Position numbers and translations under genes: made by a program. Shown one piece after another: positions 1 through 6,444 of a stretch of 64,000 nucleotides of DNA. Source of the DNA: Halobaculum sp. MBLA0143 (lineage in GTDB: Archaea > Halobacteriota > Halobacteria > Halobacteriales > Haloferacaceae); contig NZ_JBGKAC010000001.1 of assembly GCF_041361465.1 (NCBI RefSeq), positions 1,612,001-1,676,000 on the forward strand. The letters run 5' to 3'. Below the pieces are notes generated by a model. It was not told where the DNA came from, did not search any database, and worked only from the letters and a program-made list of their open reading frames with translations. Within the stretch, counting starts at the first letter, position 1; each line of letters opens with the position of its first letter.

Positions 1-2
1 GC

Positions 3-293
3 TCTCCCCCCGGTCCGGCGGTCGTCGCCGCGGGCGTGATCCCGACGGTGTTGTTGAGTGACGGTGACGGCGAGTTGGTCGTCGTCGAGGAGGGTGTCGT
101 GCTCGGCCGCTCGGACGACTTCGGCGGCTACCTCCTGCCGTGGTGGGCACTGTCCGGAGTCGACCACGACGACGACGCGACCGTCTCCGTCACACAGTCG
201 TTGCCGGTGCCGCTCCCCCGGCGACGCGTGACCGACGACGCGGCGACGGCCCGGAGTGTCGCCGACGCCGCTCGCCGTGCCCGACGGCGGTGA
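3..293 (+). CDS. C-terminal end of an unidentified protein, cut by the window edge
   Basis: The frame is open from base 3 to a stop at 291-293, so the gene very probably begins before the window. A GTG at 36 could also serve as a start, giving 85 residues. The visible part is hydrophobic at first and carries a VVVEEGVVLGRSDD stretch, an acidic DHDDD patch, and an arginine-rich end (AARRARRR). I do not recognise a family. The stop overlaps the GTG start of the next gene (GTGA at 290-293), so the two are probably co-transcribed and translationally coupled. Confidence 0.5.
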   Translation, partial: SPPGPAVVAAGVIPTVLLSDGDGELVVVEEGVVLGRSDDFGGYLLPWWALSGVDHDDDATVSVTQSLPVPLPRRRVTDDAATARSVADAARRARRR

Positions 294-1417
294 CGACCGA
301 CCGCCGCGCCGCCCGTCGTGGACTACTCACCGCCGTCGGTGCCGCGGCCGTCGGACTGTGGCTCCCGGCCGACCGGTTCCGAGCGCCGGCGTCGTGGACG
401 CCAGCGAACACGAACTGGCCGCTCCCGCGGCGTGATCCCGCACGGACCGCGGCCACCCCGACGCCCGGCCCGACGGCGAGTCTCGACCTCGTCTGGGAGA
501 CTCGGGTCGCCGACCGGCAGCTCGTCGGGTCGTTGCTCGTCGGTGACCGCGGGGTCGTCGCCGCCACGCACGATGGGGTCACCGTTCTCGCGCGCGACGG
601 CGACCTCCGTCGGCGCGTCCGGTCGCTGGGCCCGTTCGAGGCACCGTTGTGGGTGAACGCACTCCTGGGTGTCGACGACGGGCCGCTCGTCCGGGTAGAC
701 GGAGGGGTGTACGCGCTCGACCGACGGGGCGGGGTTCGCTGGCGGCTGTCGCCGTCGAGCGCGGTCGACGGGTCGGTGTTCGTCGGCAACACGCTCCTCG
801 CGGGCGTCGGCGACAGTGTGGTCGCGGTCGACACGGACACCGGGCTGGAACGGTGGCGTGCCCCCGGTCCGTTGCCGGCCGCGTGGGCCGACGGCCGGCT
901 CGTCGGCCCGGACCCGGACGGCGCGGGGCTGGTCGCGCTCGACACGACCACCCGTCGCCGCGACTGGCACACCCGGGAGGCCGACCCCGTCGGGGGCGTG
1001 ATCGCCGCCGACCGGTTCGTCGCCGTCGGCGAGACGCTCGCGGCCTACGGGCTCGCCGACGGACGGCGACACTGGCGTCGGGACACCGAACTGACGGGTC
1101 CCCCCGCGACCGACGGGGACCGGTTGTTCTGTGTCGTCGACGACCGACTCCTCGCGGTGTCGGTCGCGGACGGGACGACGGCGTGGACCTGTCGGGTACC
1201 CGGGCTGGCTCTCGCGGGACCGGTCGTCGCCGACGACACGGTGTACGCACAGACGGACCGGGGTGTGGTCGCGGTCGACCGAGAGACCGGCACCGTCCTG
1301 ACACGGTTCGTCGTTCGGTCGTCGTCCGGGAGCCCGGCAGCCGGGCCGGTCGTCGCCGACGGCCGACTGTACCTGGCGTTCGACGAGACAGTGTACGCCG
1401 TCGGAGGGGAGTCGTGA
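290..1417 (+). CDS. Tat-exported PQQ-type beta-propeller protein
   Basis: A 375-residue protein. The GTG start at 290 is chosen because it overlaps the previous stop by four bases and begins directly with a Tat-like leader: RRAARRGLL followed by an alanine/glycine-rich hydrophobic stretch (about residues 4-25). The rest consists of repeats of the PQQ-like type, with recurring G-x-x-x-W motifs such as DTDTGLERWRAPG, DRETGTVLTR and ADGTTAWTC. This suggests a seven- or eight-bladed propeller acting outside the membrane. Proteins of this class bind PQQ in dehydrogenases or act as scaffolds. No dehydrogenase catalytic residues were recognised, so a binding or structural role is more likely. It overlaps the downstream membrane protein by four bases (GTGA), so the pair probably works together at the cell surface. 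Confidence 0.75.
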   Translation: MTTDRRAARRGLLTAVGAAAVGLWLPADRFRAPASWTPANTNWPLPRRDPARTAATPTPGPTASLDLVWETRVADRQLVGSLLVGDRGVVAATHDGVTVLARDGDLRRRVRSLGPFEAPLWVNALLGVDDGPLVRVDGGVYALDRRGGVRWRLSPSSAVDGSVFVGNTLLAGVGDSVVAVDTDTGLERWRAPGPLPAAWADGRLVGPDPDGAGLVALDTTTRRRDWHTREADPVGGVIAADRFVAVGETLAAYGLADGRRHWRRDTELTGPPATDGDRLFCVVDDRLLAVSVADGTTAWTCRVPGLALAGPVVADDTVYAQTDRGVVAVDRETGTVLTRFVVRSSSGSPAAGPVVADGRLYLAFDETVYAVGGES

Positions 1418-1851
1418 GCGACCGCACCGCCGGACTCCGTCGAGCGGTCGGAGCCCTGTTCGCGGCCGGCGGACTGAACCTCGGGCTCGTCGGCGTCCAC
1501 CGGACGGCGACCGCCGCGTTCGCGTGGCCGGCCGCCGAGGTCGGCAGAGCGGCCGCGTACGCGATCGCGATCTTCGCCGCCGACCGGCTCCGCGCCCGCG
1601 GGGTGAGTACCGCCCAACTGTGGGCGTTCGGCTTCGTCACAGCCGCGACGTTCCTCCCCTCGTCCGCGCTGGCCGGCGACGGGGTGACGGCCGGCAGTCT
1701 CTACCCGACGCTCCGGACGGCCGCGTTCACGGTCGCGTCGCTGGCGACCGGGTACACCTACCTCGCCGTCGGCGGCGTTCGCGGGCTCGTGTGGTCGGTC
1801 GCCGGAGCGAACGACAGCGTCGACGAGAGGGACGGACGGACGGAGCGATGA
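1414..1851 (+). CDS. Small multi-pass membrane protein coupled to the propeller gene
   Basis: 145 residues from a GTG at 1414 that overlaps the stop of the propeller gene by four bases. The protein has about four hydrophobic segments (around residues 10-30, 40-60, 70-90 and 105-125), separated by short arginine-containing loops such as DRLRARGVST. It ends in an acidic, charged tail (DSVDERDGRTER) that is presumably cytoplasmic. I recognise no family and no catalytic motif. The tight coupling suggests it is a membrane partner of the exported beta-propeller. Longer upstream extensions of this frame run through the propeller gene and were not accepted. The next gene, gfcR, converges on it. Confidence 0.6.
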   Translation: MSDRTAGLRRAVGALFAAGGLNLGLVGVHRTATAAFAWPAAEVGRAAAYAIAIFAADRLRARGVSTAQLWAFGFVTAATFLPSSALAGDGVTAGSLYPTLRTAAFTVASLATGYTYLAVGGVRGLVWSVAGANDSVDERDGRTER

Positions 1852-1882
1852 GAGCCGCAGCGGGTCGTCTGTCGCCGAGCGG

Positions 1883-2521
1883 TCACTCCGGACCGACGCC
1901 GAGGACGGTCACGAGCGAGTAGACCGGGACGCCGTCCACGTCGTCTAACCCCTGTTTGTCCACGATGACGACACACGCGACGGGGTTTCCCCCCTCCTCG
2001 CGGATCGCCTGGACGGTCTCGCGCATCGTCGTTCCGGAGGTGATCGTGTCGTCGACGACGTAGCAGTCGCGGCCCCGGATCGTGGCGAAGTTGCGGGAGA
2101 AGCCGCCGCCACGGTCGTCGATGTCACCCTCGTTCCACTGGTGTTTCGCCGGGGCGTAGGCGGCCATGTCCGTACCGAGGCCGTTGGCGATGGTGGTCGC
2201 CAACGGGGTGCCGGCCTTCTCGATGCCGACGGTGAGGTCGACCGCTTCGCCCTGTTTCTCCAACAGGTCGGCCATCGCCGTCCCGACGTGTGCGAGTCGG
2301 TCGCTGTCGCGGCCGATGGTGGACCAGTCGACGTGAATGTCCTGTGGCCCGCCCGCCGAGTCGTCCGGCTCGGCCGTCTCGCCGGCCGCCGCGCCGGAGC
2401 GCTCGACGAGCCAGGAGGCGGTCTCGCGGGAGACGTTCAGTTCGTCTGCGATCTCCCCTCTCGACAGCCCTCGGTCGGCGAGCGTCTCCGCGTCCCCGAT
2501 CAGGTCGTCGACGTTCTTCAT
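1883..2521 (-). CDS. gfcR: GfcR-type transcriptional regulator (HTH plus phosphoribosyltransferase-like domain)
   Basis: 212 residues. The N-terminus holds a helix-turn-helix (GEIADELNVSRETASWLVE, about residues 23-41). The C-terminal two-thirds is an orotate phosphoribosyltransferase-like domain with the PRPP-binding signature CYVVDDTITSGTTM. This architecture is that of GfcR, known in Haloferax volcanii as an activator of genes for glucose and fructose catabolism. The PRT fold there is thought to act as a ligand sensor rather than an enzyme. The start ATG (2519-2521) overlaps the stop of glucose dehydrogenase by four bases, so regulator and enzyme are translated from one message. That places the regulator beside one of its expected targets. 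Whether it binds the promoter upstream of gdh cannot be judged from sequence alone. Confidence 0.88.
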   Translation of the reverse strand: MKNVDDLIGDAETLADRGLSRGEIADELNVSRETASWLVERSGAAAGETAEPDDSAGGPQDIHVDWSTIGRDSDRLAHVGTAMADLLEKQGEAVDLTVGIEKAGTPLATTIANGLGTDMAAYAPAKHQWNEGDIDDRGGGFSRNFATIRGRDCYVVDDTITSGTTMRETVQAIREEGGNPVACVVIVDKQGLDDVDGVPVYSLVTVLGVGPE

Positions 2522-3579
2522 CGAGTCGAGAGTTCGACCGCCGTCTTGATAGTGCTGTCGTCGTCTTCGAACGCGCGCTCGAACTCGGAGAGGTCGTACA
2601 CCCCGGTGACGAGGTCGTCGGTGAACCACTCCGGCAGTGCCGACAGCGAGTCGATCGCTCGCCGGAAGTGTCGGACGTTGCCGTTGACGGAGCCGACGAG
2701 CGCACGATTTCCGAGCACGAGCTGTTCGTGGAAGGCGCCGCCGTCGATCTCGAAGTTCCACGACCGCGGGACGCCCAGCAGTGCGGCCACGCCGTTGTGT
2801 GCGAGCGCGTGGACGCTCCCGACGCCGTGTTTCGCGTAGCCCGTCGCCTCGTACACCAGGTCCATCCCCTCGTGGACGGACGTGATCTCCGCCACCGGCG
2901 TCTCCCGGCTGTCGACGTACGTCGCCCCCAGCCGCTCGATGATGTCGACGGTCGGGTCCGGCCGGTCGCGCCGGCCCAGACAGTAGATCCGGTCGATCTC
3001 GTCGTCTAGCATCGCCAGCGTCGTCAGCCCCAGACTGCCGTTGCCCAACACGAGCGCCGACGACGGCGACCACTCGAACGACGACCGCGAGGTTCGCGCC
3101 AACTCCAACGCCTTCTCGGTGATGGAGATTGGCTCCACGAGGTAGCCCAGCTCCGCCAGCTCCGACGGGATCTCTACGAGGAACTCCGCCGCCGACGTGA
3201 AGTACTCCGCCGCGAACCCGTGGGCGCCGTCGATCCCCCGCTCGTGGTACGCCGACGGCGGCGCCATGTCCGGCTCACCCCGCCGGAAGTAGTCGTTGTC
3301 GCCGTTCGGCGGCCGCCGCACCGTCGGCACGACCACGTCCCCCTCCGACAGCGACGTTCCGTTCGACTCCGCCACGACGCCGACCGCCTCGTGACCGATC
3401 ACGAGGTGGTCGTCCCCCTCCGGAAAGCCGCCGTGTTCCCCGGCGACGATCTCGTGGTCCGTCCCGTCGATCCCGACCCGGAGCGTCCGGACGAGCGCCT
3501 CCCCCTCCGACGGCACTGGCCGTGGCTTCTCCAGTACGGTCGCCGTCTCCACCCCCCGGCGGAGTGCGAGTGTTCGCAT
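2518..3579 (-). CDS. gdh: Glucose 1-dehydrogenase, zinc-dependent, haloarchaeal type
   Basis: 353 residues, the usual length for haloarchaeal glucose dehydrogenase. It oxidises D-glucose with NAD(P)+ to gluconolactone, the first step of the semi-phosphorylative Entner-Doudoroff route. It belongs to the medium-chain dehydrogenase superfamily. The catalytic zinc ligands match the Haloferax mediterranei enzyme: Asp38 (in VGIDGTDHE, where other family members have Cys), His63-Glu64 (IGHEAVG) and Glu149 (LVEP). The nucleotide-binding glycine motif is LGNGSLGL. The typical structural-zinc cysteine cluster is not apparent. The gene is first in a two-gene unit with gfcR, with a four-base overlap. An AT-rich element lies 24-41 bases upstream of the ATG. 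Confidence 0.92.
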   Translation of the reverse strand: MRTLALRRGVETATVLEKPRPVPSEGEALVRTLRVGIDGTDHEIVAGEHGGFPEGDDHLVIGHEAVGVVAESNGTSLSEGDVVVPTVRRPPNGDNDYFRRGEPDMAPPSAYHERGIDGAHGFAAEYFTSAAEFLVEIPSELAELGYLVEPISITEKALELARTSRSSFEWSPSSALVLGNGSLGLTTLAMLDDEIDRIYCLGRRDRPDPTVDIIERLGATYVDSRETPVAEITSVHEGMDLVYEATGYAKHGVGSVHALAHNGVAALLGVPRSWNFEIDGGAFHEQLVLGNRALVGSVNGNVRHFRRAIDSLSALPEWFTDDLVTGVYDLSEFERAFEDDDSTIKTAVELSTR

Positions 3580-3602
3580 ACCTCGCCCGTCTGCGCCGGG
3601 CG

Positions 3603-3620
3603 GTCAAAAGGTTTATTCTA
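3603..3620 (-). promoter_or_regulatory. AT-rich promoter element upstream of gdh-gfcR
   Basis: In otherwise GC-rich DNA, the minus strand reads AGAATAAACCTTTTGAC at this place, 24-41 bases before the gdh ATG. That position fits an archaeal TATA/BRE region for a message with a very short leader. It is also where a GfcR-binding site might be expected, but no clear inverted repeat was seen. The remaining bases to 3799 hold no gene that I can support. Confidence 0.45.
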
Positions 3621-3799
3621 CCGCGAGTAAAAGACTGAATCGCGGAGACCCCCCGGTGGCACGGCGGACGACGGACCCCTCGTCGGACAGGTTTCCGTCG
3701 TCGCTGCCACACTGTCCACCCCGCCCCGGGCGGGTCACGCCGGACCAGTCGCTGTCGACGACTCTGGCGAGCCGCGCACACGAGAAGGCGAGAAGGCGA

Positions 3800-4567
3800 C
3801 TACTCCTCGGGCTCGTCTTCGTCCGACTCCTCGGCCGCGAGGTAGTCGAACTCCGACAGGTAGCCCTCGATCGTCTCCGCGTCGTGGTCCGTGTACGTCG
3901 GGTCCTCCGTCGGGACCGTCGCCAGACCGACGCCCTCGGGAGAGAGCCCTTCGTCGTCGTCGTTCATCGCGTCGAGCGCGCCGAAGGCGAGGTCGATCCC
4001 CTCCTCCAGCGTCAGCTCCTCGGTGAACCGTTCTTCGAGGTAGTCGCGGATCTCCGAGCGGTCCTCGCCGACCGACAGCGCCATCCACTCGTACGGCGTG
4101 CCGGACGGGTCCGTCTCGAACAGTCGCGGCTCGCCGTCCTCCACCCCGGCGACGATCAGGGCGACGCCGAACGGCCGCGCACCGCCGACCTGGGTGTACT
4201 GTTGGATGTGGTCGGTCACCCGCTTCGTTAGCGTCTCGACGCCGATTGCCTCGCCGTAGCGGAGCCGTTCGACCTGGGCCTGCTGGCGCGCGAAGTCGAT
4301 CAGCTTCCGGGCGTCCGCGACGTGGCCGGCGCTGGCGATGCCGAGGTGGTCGTCCACCTTGTGGAGCTTCTCCACCGACGACGGCTCCATCAGCTCCGAC
4401 CGAGAGCGCTTGTCCGCCGCGAGCACGACGCCTTCCGTCGTCCGGACGCCGACACTCGCCGTTCCTCGCTTGACCGCCTCGCGTGCGTACTCCACCTGGT
4501 AGAGGCGGCCGTCCGGCGAGAAGATCGTAATCCCGCGGTCGTACGCCTGCTGTTGTTGTCCTTGCAT
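3800..4567 (-). CDS. psmA: 20S proteasome subunit alpha
   Basis: 255 residues. Forms the outer heptameric rings of the 20S proteasome, which gate access to the beta-subunit proteolytic chamber and dock the PAN/Cdc48 ATPases. The alpha-subunit signature YDRGITIFSPDGRLYQVEYA lies at residues 9-28. The preceding MQGQQQQA is the gating N-terminus. The C-terminal tail is acidic (ESDEDEPEE), as is usual in haloarchaea. The gene is last in a minus-strand run, folCP-rnp3-methyltransferase-rnp2-psmA, and begins six bases after rnp2. The association of rnp2/rnp3 with psmA is the archaeal RNase P-proteasome-exosome superoperon pattern. No beta subunit is in the window. Confidence 0.97.
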   Translation of the reverse strand: MQGQQQQAYDRGITIFSPDGRLYQVEYAREAVKRGTASVGVRTTEGVVLAADKRSRSELMEPSSVEKLHKVDDHLGIASAGHVADARKLIDFARQQAQVERLRYGEAIGVETLTKRVTDHIQQYTQVGGARPFGVALIVAGVEDGEPRLFETDPSGTPYEWMALSVGEDRSEIRDYLEERFTEELTLEEGIDLAFGALDAMNDDDEGLSPEGVGLATVPTEDPTYTDHDAETIEGYLSEFDYLAAEESDEDEPEE

Positions 4568-4573
4568 AGTTTG

Positions 4574-5074
4574 TCAGTCCGTGGTCGACTCGGAGACCAG
4601 ATCCGAGACCTCGGTCTCGGTGGCCCCGACGTAGCCGCCGTCCGCCTCCACGTCCACCGGGCGGCGAGAGCGTGGCGACGAACCGTCGGGCGGCAGGGTC
4701 TCCCGTTCACCTGTGACTCCGCCGTCTGCGTGTAAATAGCTTTCTTCACACGCCCGGATCGTCCCCGATACCCCCCGGACGACCACCCCGACCGGCGTCC
4801 CGCCGACGGCGTCGACACAGGCCAGCGCCGCTCGCCCGGCCGAGGTCGCCTCCCGACGCACCCGGACGACCGCCTCCCCGACACCGTCGGCGAACCGGAA
4901 CCGGACGACCGAGAGGTCCGCGTCCGCGCTGCCGGGGTCGCCCAGCAGATTCTGGGCCGCGTACCACAGCGCTCGTTGGAAGCCGTCTCGGTCGACGGCT
5001 CCGTCCGGCCACGTCCGGAGCTCGGCGGCGAGGTAGCGCCACCGCGGCCGGGCGTGTTTCGGGAGGTGTCGCAC
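4574..5074 (-). CDS. rnp2: Ribonuclease P protein component 2 (Pop5 family)
   Basis: 166 residues from a GTG (5072-5074) that lies one base after the methyltransferase stop. Pop5/Rnp2 pairs with Rpp30/Rnp3 to activate the RNase P RNA that trims tRNA 5' leaders. The conserved opening RHLPKHARPRWRYLAAE and the following alpha-beta core (to about residue 115) match haloarchaeal Rnp2. The tail from about residue 115 (SYLHADGGVTGER onward) is polar, rich in Asp, Glu and Ser, and probably disordered. It makes the protein somewhat longer than non-halophilic homologues. Its partner rnp3 is two genes upstream in the same operon, which supports the call. Confidence 0.85.
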   Translation of the reverse strand: MRHLPKHARPRWRYLAAELRTWPDGAVDRDGFQRALWYAAQNLLGDPGSADADLSVVRFRFADGVGEAVVRVRREATSAGRAALACVDAVGGTPVGVVVRGVSGTIRACEESYLHADGGVTGERETLPPDGSSPRSRRPVDVEADGGYVGATETEVSDLVSESTTD

Positions 5075-5075
5075 G

Positions 5076-5735
5076 CTACGACTCCCGGCCGCCCGTGACG
5101 ACCCGCTCTGCCGTGAGCACGCCCACCTGGTCGTGGACCCGGTCGGCCTGTGTCACCGCGTAGCCGGCGTCCGTGAGCGCGTCTACGAGCGTCCCGACCG
5201 TCGCCGGGTCGTCGACGGAGGGGTCGTAGAACGGCTCGTCGGGGTTCGGCTCGCCGAAGAACATCACGTCGCCGATCACGATCCGACGGGGCCCGACCGT
5301 GTCCGTCCGCGACGGGGTGCCGCCGCCGTCCAGGTCCGCGATCGTCCGGATCGCCGCCCGTTTCTCCGCGTCGCTCAGGTGGTGGAGCGCGAAGTTCGTC
5401 GTCACGACCTGTGTCTCGCCGTCGTACTCGGGGTCCCGGAACTCCCCGTAGCCGAACGCGACGTCGTCGACCCCGCGGTCGGCCGCCTTCTCGCGGGCCT
5501 GCGCCAGCATCCCGTCGCTGATGTCTCGACCGACGACGCGGTCGGCGTCGTCCGCGAGCGCGAGCGCGATGGCGCCCGTTCCCGTGCCCAGGTCCAACAC
5601 CGTGTCCGAGGCCGCCGGCGCGGCACGCTGGATCACGAGCCCAGCGCACGCCTCGTACTCCTCGCTGTTTCGGTCGTCGTACGACTCGGCCGTCTGCGAG
5701 AACCGCTCTGCGTGTTCACTGATCGTCTTCTTCAC
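5076..5735 (-). CDS. SAM-dependent class I methyltransferase in the RNase P-proteasome operon
   Basis: 219 residues with a standard class I fold. Motif I is VLDLGTGTGAIALALA (about residues 46-61), the acidic residue ending beta-2 is in VVGRDISDGM, and the motif IV/V region is VVTTNFALHHLSDAEKRAAI. The substrate cannot be read from sequence; the last third has no obvious RNA-binding extension. The gene starts inside rnp3 (20-base overlap) and ends one base before rnp2, so it is embedded between two RNase P protein genes. The position suggests a methylation step in tRNA or rRNA maturation, but this is inference only. It could equally be a small-molecule methyltransferase. Confidence 0.8.
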   Translation of the reverse strand: MKKTISEHAERFSQTAESYDDRNSEEYEACAGLVIQRAAPAASDTVLDLGTGTGAIALALADDADRVVGRDISDGMLAQAREKAADRGVDDVAFGYGEFRDPEYDGETQVVTTNFALHHLSDAEKRAAIRTIADLDGGGTPSRTDTVGPRRIVIGDVMFFGEPNPDEPFYDPSVDDPATVGTLVDALTDAGYAVTQADRVHDQVGVLTAERVVTGGRES

Positions 5736-6444
5736 ACTCCACTCTCTGGACCCCCGGGGAGATGAACGAATCGGAGCGTCGCCGCCGACTCTCCGCCGCG
5801 ATCACCCCCCACTCCGCCAGCCCCGCCCGGACCGTCGCCGGCTCGAACCCGACCGTCTCGCCGACCGCGACGAGTTCGCGAGGCGCCCGGAGCTGGAGGT
5901 GACTCGCCGGTCGAGCGGACACGACCACCGGCGCGTCGTAGTAGTCGACCAGCTCCCGGAGTTTCCGGAGGCGTTGGAGCCGGCGGACGCGCTCGCCGCC
6001 GGCCGTCCGGAGCACCGGCCCGAGGTTCACCTCGATCCGGGTGTCGTGGTCGCGGGCCGCTCGCACGAGGACGTGGTTGAGGTCGCCGTCGGCCCGCATC
6101 GGCGCCGCCAACACGTCCACGCGGTCGCTCTCGACGGCGAAGCGGTTGCGATCGGGGCTCCCGCCCAACACCGTGACGACATCGAACTGCTCGCGCGCCC
6201 GGCCGACGAGCCCGCTCGCCTCCTCCGGGTCGGCGTCGATCTCGACACCCGTCGCCACGTCGATCTCAAGGTCGTCCGCGAGCGCGTCCGCCTCGTCCGA
6301 CGCCGCCCGGGTGCGGACCACCACCCCGTCGAAGCCGTAGTCGGCCGCGACGGCGGCGTACCGCGCGGCCGTCGTCTGTCCGTCCGGGTGGGCGGCGACC
6401 GCCTCGTACGGCGCCTCAGGGGCGCCGTCGCGGTCGGCGGTCAC
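5716..6444 (-). CDS. rnp3: Ribonuclease P protein component 3 (Rpp30 family)
   Basis: 242 residues. A TIM-barrel-like RNase P protein that binds Rnp2 and supports tRNA 5'-end maturation. Typical Rpp30 segments are visible: YGFDGVVVRTRA, the VATGVEI strand, DRVDVLAAPMRADGDLNHVLVRAA, the IEVNLGPVLRTAGGERVR segment, and a late PVVVSARPASHLQLRAPRE strand-loop. The start is a GTG at 6442-6444 that overlaps the folCP stop by four bases (GTGA). It overlaps the following methyltransferase by 20 bases. A tail after about residue 225 (ISPGVQRVECEEDDQ) is acidic and lies in the overlap. Confidence 0.87.
   Translation of the reverse strand: MTADRDGAPEAPYEAVAAHPDGQTTAARYAAVAADYGFDGVVVRTRAASDEADALADDLEIDVATGVEIDADPEEASGLVGRAREQFDVVTVLGGSPDRNRFAVESDRVDVLAAPMRADGDLNHVLVRAARDHDTRIEVNLGPVLRTAGGERVRRLQRLRKLRELVDYYDAPVVVSARPASHLQLRAPRELVAVGETVGFEPATVRAGLAEWGVIAAESRRRRSDSFISPGVQRVECEEDDQ

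Noticed and set aside
579-1640. Minus-strand frame of about 350 codons across the first beta-propeller gene
   Set aside because: Composition of Arg, Pro, Ser and Thr only, no motif, and the plus strand carries a good Tat leader and blades.
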